Shown: in pieces, positions 56,065 through 63,800 of the stretch | Numbering within the stretch: the first letter of the stretch is position 1 | Layout of the letters: every line of letters begins with the position of its first letter | Notes under the pieces: generated by a model | What the model was told of the DNA's origin: nothing | Databases searched by the model: none | The model's input: only the letters and a program-made list of their open reading frames with translations | DNA from: Brevibacillus daliensis | Lineage (GTDB): Bacteria; Bacillota; Bacilli; Brevibacillales; Brevibacillaceae | NCBI RefSeq assembly: GCF_021245735.1 | Contig: NZ_JAJISB010000006.1 | Span: forward strand, 124,001-188,000 | DNA length: 64,000 bases | Reading direction: 5' to 3' | Made by a program: the position numbers and the translations under genes

Positions 56065-58188
56065 ATGGAGCAACAATTTCGTACTTTTGACTTTGACTTG
56101 GGCGGCCGTAAACTAACGCTTGAATTTGGGAAAATTGCAAAACAAGCGCATGGTTCGGTCTTAGTTCGCTATGGTGATTCCACCATTCTCTCCGCAGTAA
56201 CAGTTTCAAAAGAACCAAAGCCATTGGATTTCTTTCCATTGACGGTAAACTATGAAGAACGATTATATGCAGTAGGTAAAATCCCAGGCGGTTTTATTAA
56301 ACGCGAAGGACGTCCAAGTGAAAAGGCTATCCTTGCTAGTCGCTTGATTGACCGTCCAATTCGTCCTTTATTCCCGGATGGTTTCCGTAATGATGTACAA
56401 GTGGTAAATACTGTTCTTTCAGTAGATCAGGATTGCTCTACTGAAGTGGCTGCAATGCTTGGTACTTCTGCTGCATTGTCTACTTCTGAAATTCCGTTTA
56501 ATGGCCCAATTGCTGGGGTAATCGTGGGACGCATTGATGGAGAATTCATCATCAATCCTACAGTTGAACAGCAAGAGAAGAGCGATATTCATCTGGTTGT
56601 AGCAGGAACGTATGATGCGATTAACATGGTAGAAGCAGGCGCTAAAGAAGTGCCAGAATCTGTTATGCTAGAAGCAATCATGTTTGGTCATGAACAAATT
56701 AGAAAGCTTGTTGAATTCCAAAGACACGTTGTTGCCGAGATCGGTAAGGAAAAAATGGAAGTCGTTCTTCACAGCGTTGATTCTGAAATTGATAAAGCAG
56801 TACGTGATTATGCTGATGCGAAACTGCGTGAAGCCATTCGTGTGGAAGAGAAACATGCACGTGCGGATGCGATTGATGCAGTAAAAGCAGAAACACAAGA
56901 GCACTTTGCCGAAGTGTATCCTGAGCAGGAATCAGTTATCGGCGAAATACTGTATAACATCGTAAAAGAAGAAGTACGTCGTCTGATTACGCATGACAAA
57001 GTGCGTCCAGATGGCCGTAAACCACATGAGATTCGCCAACTTACTAGTGAAGTAGGCATTTTGCCACGTACACATGGATCTGGTTTGTTTACTCGTGGAC
57101 AAACGCAGGCACTTAGCGTATGTACATTAGGGGCGCTTGGTGATGTTCAAATTTTGGACGGACTAGGTCTTGAGTCTTCCAAACGTTTTATGCATCATTA
57201 TAACTTCCCACCATACAGCGTAGGGGAAGCGCGTCCGTTGCGTCCTCCAGGTCGCCGTGAAATTGGTCATGGTGCATTGGGTGAGCGTGCGATCGAACCA
57301 ATCCTTCCAAATGAAACTGATTTCCCATATACGATCCGACTGGTTTCTGAAGTTGTGGAATCGAACGGTTCTACGTCTCAGGCTTCCATTTGCGGTAGTA
57401 TCTTGGCATTGATGGATGCAGGGGTACCTATTAAAGCTCCTGTGGCAGGTATTGCAATGGGGCTAATCATGGATACAGACGGAGAACATTTCTCCATCCT
57501 GACTGACATCCAAGGTATGGAAGATCATTTGGGTGATATGGACTTTAAAGTAGCAGGTACAGCACAGGGTGTAACTGCACTTCAAATGGATATCAAAATT
57601 GAAGGTATTAATCGTGAAATTCTTGAGCAAGCTCTTACGCAAGCAAAAGAAGGACGCATGCACATTCTGGAGCATATGACATCAGTAATTTCCGAGCCAC
57701 GCCAGGAATTGTCTCAATATGCGCCTAAAATCATTACCATCAGTATCAATCCTGAGAAGATCCGTGATGTTATTGGGCCTCAAGGTCGTATCATCAACAA
57801 GATCATCGAAGAAACTGGTGTTAAAATTGACATTGAGCAAGATGGTCGTGTCTTCATTGGTTCTACTGATGCAGCAGCGATTCAGCGTGCAAAACAGATT
57901 ATTGAAGATCTAGTTCGTGAAGTACAAGTGAACGAAATCTATGAAGGAACTGTAAAACGCGTTGAAAAATACGGTGCATTCGTTGAACTGTTTGCTGGTA
58001 AAGAAGGCTTGTGCCACATCTCCCAGCTAGCTGAAGAGCGCGTAGCTAAAACAGAAGATGTCGTTTCTGTAGGCGATAAAATCATGGTGAAGGTTACGGA
58101 AATCGACGATCAAGGTCGAGTAAATCTTTCTCGTAAAGCAGCCCTGAAAGAACAAGAGCAAGCGGAAAAACCAGCTGCTACTGAGTAA
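56065..58188 (+). CDS. pnp: Polyribonucleotide nucleotidyltransferase (PNPase)
   Basis: PNPase (707 aa) is the trimeric phosphorolytic 3'-5' exoribonuclease. Two RNase PH domains (first with [30 protein letters not shown]; second with [14 protein letters not shown] and [28 protein letters not shown]), a KH domain ([26 protein letters not shown]) and an S1 domain are in the normal order. The start follows AGAAGGAGG. It has a downstream terminator. Confidence 0.99.
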   Translation: MEQQFRTFDFDLGGRKLTLEFGKIAKQAHGSVLVRYGDSTILSAVTVSKEPKPLDFFPLTVNYEERLYAVGKIPGGFIKREGRPSEKAILASRLIDRPIRPLFPDGFRNDVQVVNTVLSVDQDCSTEVAAMLGTSAALSTSEIPFNGPIAGVIVGRIDGEFIINPTVEQQEKSDIHLVVAGTYDAINMVEAGAKEVPESVMLEAIMFGHEQIRKLVEFQRHVVAEIGKEKMEVVLHSVDSEIDKAVRDYADAKLREAIRVEEKHARADAIDAVKAETQEHFAEVYPEQESVIGEILYNIVKEEVRRLITHDKVRPDGRKPHEIRQLTSEVGILPRTHGSGLFTRGQTQALSVCTLGALGDVQILDGLGLESSKRFMHHYNFPPYSVGEARPLRPPGRREIGHGALGERAIEPILPNETDFPYTIRLVSEVVESNGSTSQASICGSILALMDAGVPIKAPVAGIAMGLIMDTDGEHFSILTDIQGMEDHLGDMDFKVAGTAQGVTALQMDIKIEGINREILEQALTQAKEGRMHILEHMTSVISEPRQELSQYAPKIITISINPEKIRDVIGPQGRIINKIIEETGVKIDIEQDGRVFIGSTDAAAIQRAKQIIEDLVREVQVNEIYEGTVKRVEKYGAFVELFAGKEGLCHISQLAEERVAKTEDVVSVGDKIMVKVTEIDDQGRVNLSRKAALKEQEQAEKPAATE

Positions 58189-58217
58189 TTCAAAGAACCA
58201 ACATCATAGCAAAAAGA

Positions 58218-58267
58218 CAAAAAGCTTTGCAACACATGGGAAACCGTGTACGTGCAAGCTTTTTTTG
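58218..58267 (+). terminator. Intrinsic terminator after pnp
   Basis: AAAAAGCTT near 58219-58227 pairs with AAGCTTTTT near 58255-58263, with TGC/GCA and ACAC/GTGT extensions inside. A T-run ends at about 58266. Confidence 0.88.
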
Positions 58268-58271
58268 TATC

Positions 58272-58300
58272 TTGATTGTCTGATAATTTCACTATATAAT
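58272..58300 (+). promoter_or_regulatory. Sigma-A-type promoter of the bpsA leader
   Basis: TTGATT (58272-58277) and a perfect TATAAT (58295-58300) are separated by exactly 17 nt, immediately after the pnp terminator. Transcription would start near 58307. Confidence 0.8.
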
Positions 58301-58330
58301 GGATTATAGTTAATAAAAGGGGATGTCTTG

Positions 58331-58354
58331 ATGTCGGTATTCGTTCTTAACTAA
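58331..58354 (+). CDS. Short upstream ORF (leader peptide MSVFVLN)
   Basis: The seven-codon ORF ATG…TAA has a good ribosome-binding site (AAAAGGGGA, 58315-58323) at 7-nt spacing, just downstream of a strong promoter. Its final codons GTT CTT AAC and the stop TAA (58343-58354) form the 5' arm of a perfect 12-bp long-range helix with 58441-58452. This is the typical placement of an attenuator leader peptide. The hydrophobic VFVL core is loosely similar to the IFVI stalling core of ErmCL, but that similarity is short and could be chance. No homology search was possible. Confidence 0.6.
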   Translation: MSVFVLN

Positions 58355-58452
58355 GTAATTTCATATGGTTTATTCCTTTTCTTACACAACCTCCACTTTT
58401 ATGTGGTTATTTTGGTGTGGGGAAAATGGGGAAACCACTATTAGTTAAGAAC
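58343..58452 (+). promoter_or_regulatory. Long leader stem containing the uORF 3' half
   Basis: GTTCTTAACTAA (58343-58354) pairs perfectly with TTAGTTAAGAAC (58441-58452). Inside, TGGTTT (58366-58371) pairs with AAACCA (58432-58437), CCTTTTC (58375-58381) pairs with GAAAATGG (58422-58429, one bulge), ACAC (58384-58387) pairs with GTGT (58415-58418), and CCAC (58393-58396) pairs with GTGG (58403-58406). The nested set makes a 110-nt imperfect hairpin. Confidence 0.75.
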
Positions 58453-58484
58453 AAGGTCATCCACCATATCTTTTTCACAATGAC

Positions 58485-58510
58485 ACTGTGCTCTTAGGCA
58501 CGGTTTTTTT
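58485..58510 (+). terminator. First intrinsic terminator in the bpsA leader
   Basis: ACTGTGC (58485-58491) pairs with GCACGGT (58498-58504), with one T-G pair, around TCTTAG; seven T follow (58504-58510). TTTTTCACA (58471-58479) and TGTGAAAAA (58512-58520) can close a 9-bp helix around it. Confidence 0.75.
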
Positions 58511-58514
58511 CTGT

Positions 58515-58611
58515 GAAAAACGTCTCGACGTTTTTCAGAAAATTGGATGTGACCGCTTGCGGTCCAACAAAACGGTTATGACCGTTTTGTATGCTTTCAA
58601 TAAGGAAGCAT
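58515..58611 (+). other. Four consecutive compact hairpins
   Basis: The hairpins are GAAAAACGTC/GACGTTTTTC (58515-58524 with 58527-58536); GACCGC/GCGGTC (58551-58556 with 58559-58564); ACAAAACGGT/ACCGTTTTGT (58567-58576 with 58581-58590); and ATGCTTTC/GGAAGCAT (58591-58598 with 58604-58611). The first competes with the helix around the upstream terminator. No ORF of note lies here. Confidence 0.8.
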
Positions 58612-58633
58612 GCTAGTTGTCAATATGTGAAGC

Positions 58634-58674
58634 AGGGCGGAAGGTGAACGTATGTTCATTTTCTGCCCTTTTTT
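58634..58674 (+). terminator. Second, strong intrinsic terminator before bpsA
   Basis: AGGGCGGAAGGTGAAC (58634-58649) pairs over all 16 positions with GTTCATTTTCTGCCCT (58654-58669), including three G-U pairs, around GTAT. A T-run covers 58669-58674. It lies 67 nt before the coding start, so it must be bypassed for expression from the upstream promoter. Confidence 0.9.
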
Positions 58675-58741
58675 ATTTAGTTGAAATTAAAAATCTGACC
58701 AGTATGGCAGAGCCGACATCAAATATGAAAGAGTGAATATA

Positions 58742-59908
58742 ATGAGAAATTATATAGAAGAAACCCACAGAAATGTACGCCTCCAAGAAGGAGTTCGCGT
58801 AATTGAACAAATGCTTATCCAGTGCTATATGAGACCGGGCATTTCTACCAAAGATTTAGCTCGAGATGTTCTGTTGCCTGTACCAGTTTCTACTGCGATT
58901 AAAAAAGAACTAATAAAAGCAGGGATTTTGCAACAGGAGAGTGGTGTGCAATGTACCAAGTTAGGAAAGGAATATATCGAAAATCGGGTAGGGTACGGCG
59001 GTTTAGACAAAGCACTTTACCAAAAATTGATGATAAATGATACAGGTTGGCGAATAGAACTCAAAGATATTCTCTCAACAATGGAAGGTCTCTTTACGTT
59101 ACGGCCTCAGGTAAATGTGCAAATTGATCAATCAAAATGTACAGCGGAAACGAGTTTGCGTCGAGCTATCTTATGTTTGCGAGATTATTCCCTCATCGGA
59201 AAGAAAATCTTGTGTGTTGGTGATGATGATTTAGTAAGTGTATCACTTGCTCTGCTTCTTATGCGATTGTTCCCAACAGAACGTAAGCTACCAGTAACGA
59301 TTGATGTGATCGATATTGATGAGCGATTCCTACGATACATTAAAGAAATCGCTGTGCAGAAAAAACTGCCGATCAGAGTTCATCAGGTTGATTTACGGTA
59401 TGCACTTCCCGAACAATTACATGCCCAATATGACTGTTTTTTCACTGATCCACCTTACACATTACAAGGTATGTCTCTCTTCTTATCACGAGGAGTTACG
59501 GCTTTACAAAAACAAAAAGGATTATCCGTTTTTCTTTCATTCGCGCATAAGTCCCCTGATTTCATGCTATCGATGCACCGGGAGTTTGTAGAAATGGGGT
59601 TGATGGTACGAGAAATCATCTCTAATTTTAATGAGTATGAGGGAGCACAGATGATTGGGAACAGGGGTCAAATGATAGTGCTTACGACGACTGAGCATAC
59701 CACGCCCAAAATTAGTAATTCTTTCAAAGACCCGTTTTATACTGGGGAAATCAAGCGCACCCTACGTACGTATCGTTGCAAGAAGTGTAACGAATCAATT
59801 CTCGTAGGTATTGAAGGAAGGTTTACTACCATCGAGGAATTGAAAAATCAGCGTTGCCCTCGTTGTAGAAACAATAAATTTGAGCTGGTTTTAAAAAGTA
59901 GAAAATAA
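58742..59908 (+). CDS. bpsA: BpsA-type aminopropyltransferase (bis-aminopropyl spermidine synthase family) with zinc-ribbon tail
   Basis: This 388-aa protein has an N-terminal winged-helix-like domain (about 1-85) and a Rossmann-type catalytic domain with GDDDLVS (residues 160-166), DVIDIDERFL and CFFTDPPYT (DPPY at 236-239). These are the marks of the DUF43/BpsA family that makes branched polyamines from decarboxylated SAM. A C-terminal extension has four cysteines in two C-x2-C pairs (about 346/349 and 372/375), a probable zinc ribbon. ATG 58742 is chosen; GTG 58733 is possible. Both have weak ribosome-binding sites. The actual substrate here is not known. The gene sits behind an unusual two-terminator leader. 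Confidence 0.8.
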   Translation: MRNYIEETHRNVRLQEGVRVIEQMLIQCYMRPGISTKDLARDVLLPVPVSTAIKKELIKAGILQQESGVQCTKLGKEYIENRVGYGGLDKALYQKLMINDTGWRIELKDILSTMEGLFTLRPQVNVQIDQSKCTAETSLRRAILCLRDYSLIGKKILCVGDDDLVSVSLALLLMRLFPTERKLPVTIDVIDIDERFLRYIKEIAVQKKLPIRVHQVDLRYALPEQLHAQYDCFFTDPPYTLQGMSLFLSRGVTALQKQKGLSVFLSFAHKSPDFMLSMHREFVEMGLMVREIISNFNEYEGAQMIGNRGQMIVLTTTEHTTPKISNSFKDPFYTGEIKRTLRTYRCKKCNESILVGIEGRFTTIEELKNQRCPRCRNNKFELVLKSRK

Positions 59909-60096
59909 AAAATCGTAGCTAAATATCATGTTTTTTTTCAATCACATGGGGAGATGTAACTACTAGTAAGTATGTCACCGTGGAGCCTTTGCTTCACTTC
60001 GGGTTTTTACTTCTAGCCGAAATTTTTCTTACATAAATTGGACAAAGAGGATAGAGACTAGAAGGAAAGATTTCGATAAGGCAAAGGTGATGAGAA
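59909..60096 (+). other. Gap between bpsA and ylxY with one hairpin
   Basis: GTGGAGC (59980-59986) pairs with GCTTCAC (59991-59997) around CTTT. TTTTT appears seven nt later, so it is at best a weak terminator. No gene or clear promoter was recognised. Confidence 0.45.
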
Positions 60097-61074
60097 ATGA
60101 AGAAAATGAGTCATAACACAGCAAAGTATGTAGTAGTAGCCGGTTGGGCTGTATTACTTTTAGCTCTGGTAACCTCTCAGCCAGTCTCCACATATCTAGA
60201 AGTACTCAAAAGCGGGAGTAATCCAGTAGAAGTAACCGCTACAATCCAGAATCCTGATCTGGAAAAGATTGAAGAATGGAAGACAAAGCTGGATGAAGCT
60301 CCTCAGGATGCCTATATAGATCCGGTTTGGAAAGCAGTACCTGGTTATAATGGTCGGGTTGTTGACGTGAAGGCCTCCTTGGAAATGATGCAAAAAACAG
60401 GTAAATACGAGGAGAGCGGTATTGTTTTCAAGGAACAACTACCTAAAGTGCATCTCAATCAATTAGGTGCTTACCCCATTTATCGCGGCAACCCCAAAAA
60501 AGAAGCCGTATCCTTTATGGTAAATGTCGCCTGGGGGAACGAATACTTGGATCAAATTCTGGATACGTTGGATCGCCACAAGGTAAAAACGACCTTCTTT
60601 TTAGACGGTTCTTGGGTAAGAAGAAATCCAGAATTGGCAAATAAAATCAAGGACCGTGGTCACGAGCTAGGGAATCATGCCTATTCACATCCAGATATGA
60701 GTAAGCTTGGGGAGGAGAGAATTAGACAGGAAATCGGAAAGACACAAGCAATAATTGAGAAAACGACAGGGGTTACACCGACGTGGTTTGCTCCACCGTC
60801 CGGATCTTTTTCTCAACGTGTGGTAGAAATTGCGCAAGACGATTTTAAAATGAAAACGATTTTATGGACAGCGGATACGATCGATTGGAAGAATCCGCCA
60901 GTTGAGCAAATGGTGGAACGTGTGCGCAAGAAATTGGATAATGGCGTGTTAATTCTTATGCATCCCACAACTTCCTCTGCTCAAGGATTAGACCAGATGC
61001 TGAAATTGGCAAAGGAAAAAGGGCTCACTCCTACAACAGTGACAGAGGTACTCTCCAGTAGTCGGCTACCCTAG
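60097..61074 (+). CDS. ylxY: Polysaccharide-deacetylase-like sporulation protein YlxY
   Basis: The product (325 aa) has an N-terminal membrane anchor (about 9-32) and a NodB-type domain (about 145-320). The motif 2 histidines are present in HELGNHAYSHPDM and motif 3 resembles FAPPSGSFSQRVVEIA. The usual metal-binding Asp motif TFDDG is replaced by MVNVAWG, so classical deacetylase activity is doubtful. This is the pnp-ylxY-mlpA neighbourhood of Bacillus. ATG 60097 has AAAGGTGATGAG upstream. Confidence 0.88.
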   Translation: MKKMSHNTAKYVVVAGWAVLLLALVTSQPVSTYLEVLKSGSNPVEVTATIQNPDLEKIEEWKTKLDEAPQDAYIDPVWKAVPGYNGRVVDVKASLEMMQKTGKYEESGIVFKEQLPKVHLNQLGAYPIYRGNPKKEAVSFMVNVAWGNEYLDQILDTLDRHKVKTTFFLDGSWVRRNPELANKIKDRGHELGNHAYSHPDMSKLGEERIRQEIGKTQAIIEKTTGVTPTWFAPPSGSFSQRVVEIAQDDFKMKTILWTADTIDWKNPPVEQMVERVRKKLDNGVLILMHPTTSSAQGLDQMLKLAKEKGLTPTTVTEVLSSSRLP

Positions 61075-61088
61075 TCAAAGTTGAAATA

Positions 61089-61117
61089 TTGTACCGCAAG
61101 CTATTATTTGATATAGT
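61089..61117 (+). promoter_or_regulatory. Possible sigma-A promoter for mlpA
   Basis: TTGTAC (61089-61094) and TATAGT (61112-61117) are 17 nt apart in the 166-nt gap before mlpA. Confidence 0.55.
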
Positions 61118-61240
61118 AAAATGTGAATTTCAATTGCGTAAAGACAAATATTGGCGATACGTGAGCAGGGAAGAGAGGAATAAATGTCTACCCTGCTTAT
61201 GTATGTTCTTAGCTGATAATTTGATAGAGGGGGATCACTC

Positions 61241-62497
61241 TTGATTCAAAAACGAACATGCGAAAATGGAGTACGCATCGTTACCGAAAAAATACCAAGT
61301 GTACGCTCAGTAGCACTAGGTATCTGGGTAGGTACTGGTTCCAAATATGAAACTGATAGTAATAACGGTATTTCCCACTTTTTAGAGCACATGTTTTTTA
61401 AAGGAACAACTAGTCGAAATGCGAAAGAGATCGCTGAAGCATTTGATCAAATTGGTGGCAATGTAAATGCTTTTACATCCAAGGAATATACGTGCTATTA
61501 TGCACGGGTACTTGATCAACATGCTCCACTAGCTCTTCAAATCTTATCTGATATGTATTTCAATTCTCTATTTGATTCTGAAGAACTGGAGAAGGAAAAG
61601 AACGTGGTGCTTGAAGAGATCAGTATGTATGAAGATACTCCTGATGATCTGGTTCACGATCTCATTGCGAAAGCTACCTATGCTGATCATCCACTCGGAT
61701 ATACAATTCTCGGCAAGGAAGATGTATTAAAAAGCATGACGCGTGACGATTTGCTTACCTATATCGACCAACGTTACTTACCATCCAATACCGTTATTAC
61801 TGTTGCAGGGAACTTTGATGATGCACTCATCGATTTAATCGCTAGTACCTTCAATAGTTTTACCCGTAGTGGAAGTGCAGTGCAAGTACCAGCACCAACC
61901 TTCTCTGGACAATCTATTTTGCATACGAAACAGACAGAACAGGCTCATCTATGTCTGACTATTCCAGGATTTGCAGTAGGACATCCACAGGTATACTCGT
62001 TAATCATCTTAAATAATATTTTGGGTGGAAGCATGAGCTCACGCCTTTTCCAGGAAATTCGTGAAGAACGTGGACTTGCGTATTCTGTTTACTCGTATCA
62101 TTCTTCTTATAAGGAAGCGGGTACATTTAATATTTACACAGGTACGGCACCTGAGCATGTAGGTCAAGTGTTTGACATTATAAGCAACGTATTAGACGAT
62201 GTCCGTACCAACGGCATTACCGACAAAGAATTGCATAAAGGTAAGGAACAGCTTAAAGGCAGCCTAATGCTTAGTCTTGAAAGTACCAATAGCCGTATGA
62301 ATCGTCTAGGTAAGAATGAATTGCTCCTGGAACGTCATTTGACTCTTGACGAAATCATAACAAGAATTGATCAAGTCTCACAAGAGTCTGTGCTGGATGT
62401 GGCGAATCAATTATTCCATTCACAGATGGCAATGGCTATGGTAAGTCCATTAGAAGCCTTCCCACAAAACATCAATACAAAAGTACTTGGCAAATAG
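61241..62497 (+). CDS. mlpA: M16-family zinc peptidase MlpA
   Basis: MlpA (418 aa) is a mitochondrial-processing-peptidase-like metalloprotease. The inverted zinc motif HFLEH is at residues 46-50, followed by the distal Glu in VLEEISMYEDTPDD. The glycine-rich substrate loop region GGSMSSRLFQEIREERGLAYSVYSY is intact. It starts with TTG at 61241 after GAGGGGGATC. It precedes dut and ymxH. Confidence 0.95.
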   Translation: MIQKRTCENGVRIVTEKIPSVRSVALGIWVGTGSKYETDSNNGISHFLEHMFFKGTTSRNAKEIAEAFDQIGGNVNAFTSKEYTCYYARVLDQHAPLALQILSDMYFNSLFDSEELEKEKNVVLEEISMYEDTPDDLVHDLIAKATYADHPLGYTILGKEDVLKSMTRDDLLTYIDQRYLPSNTVITVAGNFDDALIDLIASTFNSFTRSGSAVQVPAPTFSGQSILHTKQTEQAHLCLTIPGFAVGHPQVYSLIILNNILGGSMSSRLFQEIREERGLAYSVYSYHSSYKEAGTFNIYTGTAPEHVGQVFDIISNVLDDVRTNGITDKELHKGKEQLKGSLMLSLESTNSRMNRLGKNELLLERHLTLDEIITRIDQVSQESVLDVANQLFHSQMAMAMVSPLEAFPQNINTKVLGK

Positions 62498-62512
62498 ATA
62501 GAGGTGGCAGCA

Positions 62513-62965
62513 ATGAATGTAAAAATAAAAAGTGTTTCTCCTATGATCGGAACTGAATTATCTTTTCCTAGCTATGCAACAGCAGGTTCAGCAGGGCTTG
62601 ACTTAGCTGCATGCATCGAAGAAACGATAACAGTCGCACCAGGAGAACGTGTTAAAATCCCTACAGGCTTAGCCGTGCAAATGCCTAATGAGCAAATGGT
62701 AGGTCTCGTATTCCCAAGAAGCGGTAATGCTTGGAAACATGGAATTTCATTAACGAATGCAGTTGGCGTAATCGACAGTGATTATACCGGAGAAATTCAG
62801 GTGATTTTGCAAAACCTGGATGCAGAAAAGCCTTTTGAAATCAACAAAGGTGACCGTATCGCTCAGCTTTTGTTCATGCCTGTCATGCAAGTTAATCTAC
62901 AAGTAGTAGAAGAGCTAGGGGATACTGATCGCGGTGCAGGCGGTTTTGGTTCAACAGGAAAATAA
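62513..62965 (+). CDS. dut: dUTP diphosphatase
   Basis: Dut (150 aa) hydrolyses dUTP to dUMP, keeping uracil out of DNA. The five trimeric dUTPase motifs are seen, among them AGSAGLDLAA (I), PRSGNAWKHGISLTNAVGVID (II/III), KGDRIAQLLF (IV) and the C-terminal GAGGFGSTGK (V). ATG 62513 follows AGAGGTGGCAGCA. A near-copy of its last codons and terminator recurs 595 nt downstream. Confidence 0.97.
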   Translation: MNVKIKSVSPMIGTELSFPSYATAGSAGLDLAACIEETITVAPGERVKIPTGLAVQMPNEQMVGLVFPRSGNAWKHGISLTNAVGVIDSDYTGEIQVILQNLDAEKPFEINKGDRIAQLLFMPVMQVNLQVVEELGDTDRGAGGFGSTGK

Positions 62966-62979
62966 TAATTGTAAGGTAA

Positions 62980-63010
62980 GGGACTTCTGATTTAAGGAAG
63001 TCTCTTTTTT
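62980..63010 (+). terminator. Intrinsic terminator after dut
   Basis: GGGACTTC (62980-62987) pairs with GAAGTCTC (62997-63004), with one G-U, followed by six T (63005-63010). Confidence 0.9.
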
Positions 63011-63116
63011 CAATATGGAACACTCCGCTTTTTTTAGAAGATGAGTATATTTTGTCCTGTGGTCTCATAAAGTGCTTGTATACCAGTTCTACATCACTAA
63101 TAAGAGGGGGAGTTCT

Positions 63117-63443
63117 ATGCGATTAAGCGAATTTAGCGGTAAAGAGATTATTGATATCGATTATGGGGAAAAGAGAGGTGTAATCGCACAATCTGATATG
63201 GAAATAAACCCCTTATCAGGTGAGATTACTTCCATATTTATCTCAGGTGGGTCGTTTTTGGGGTTTGGTCGTAAAAAAGAAGATTTGGTAATTCCTTGGA
63301 GCTCAATTATACAAATTGGACCTGATATGATCATTGTTCAATTAAAACCAGACAGTGACTTAGGTCGTGGCTTGCCAGATCCAAATGAGCGAGAAAAGGT
63401 GAATTACTCGATCGGAACGGGAAGCGGATTCACAAAAAACTAG
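63117..63443 (+). CDS. ymxH: YlmC/YmxH-family sporulation protein
   Basis: The product (108 aa) is a PRC-barrel-like small protein with RLSEFSGKEIIDIDYGEKRGVIAQSDMEINPLSGEITSIFI and LVIPWSSIIQIGPDMIIV. It is the expected neighbour of mlpA. ATG 63117 follows AGAGGGGGAG; an in-frame start at 63072 is unlikely. The role in sporulation is known only by family name. Confidence 0.92.
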   Translation: MRLSEFSGKEIIDIDYGEKRGVIAQSDMEINPLSGEITSIFISGGSFLGFGRKKEDLVIPWSSIIQIGPDMIIVQLKPDSDLGRGLPDPNEREKVNYSIGTGSGFTKN

Positions 63444-63518
63444 AAATAGCAGGCATGTTTCCCCTTTACCATATGCATATACCTGTAACTGTAACTGAAC
63501 GTGTGACTAGGGAGTAGA

Positions 63519-63560
63519 ATGGGGTACGGTGCAGGTGGTTTTGGTTCAACAGGAAAATAA
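63519..63560 (+). pseudogene. Duplicated fragment of the dut 3' end (mini-ORF MGYGAGGFGSTGK)
   Basis: The sequence 63527-63561 repeats the end of dut (62932-62966) with one mismatch and reads GAGGFGSTGK then TAA. An ATG three codons upstream opens a 13-codon ORF. Only dUTPase motif V is present, so no enzyme is made. It is a remnant of a second dut copy or of a local duplication. Confidence 0.85.
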
Positions 63561-63574
63561 TAATGATAAAATAA

Positions 63575-63603
63575 GGAACTTCCGATTGAGGGAGTTTCTT
63601 TTT
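63575..63603 (+). terminator. Diverged copy of the dut terminator
   Basis: GGAACTTCC (63575-63583) pairs with GGGAGTTTC (63590-63598), with two G-U pairs, and a T-run covers 63599-63603. It corresponds to the terminator after dut and probably now ends the ymxH transcript. Confidence 0.8.
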
Positions 63604-63800
63604 CATAATGGGACTACCAATCCGTATCATTACGGACAATTTATGATTTAATATTATTCATTTTTACAAAAAACAAGAAATAATGTTAATTAATTTAACC
63701 TGAAACTGTTTCCTCATGTCCACATCATTGGTATTATAAAATGAGCCTATGCAATAGATTATCCAAAGGCTTATACTTCTTTGAAATAGAGGACAATATT
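63604..63800. other. AT-rich non-coding stretch before the RodA/FtsW gene
   Basis: No ORF, hairpin with T-run or clear promoter was found. A TATAAA-like box near 63735 lacks a good -35 partner. Confidence 0.4.

Noticed and set aside
58343-58452. RNase P RNA or tmRNA gene, because the segment begins GTTCTTAAC like rnpB and the transcript would be about 365 nt
   Set aside because: The conserved RNase P core (GAGGAAAGTCC-like) and the tmRNA ends (GGGG start, CCACCA end, tag ORF) are absent. The short match is explained by the uORF and its complementary arm.
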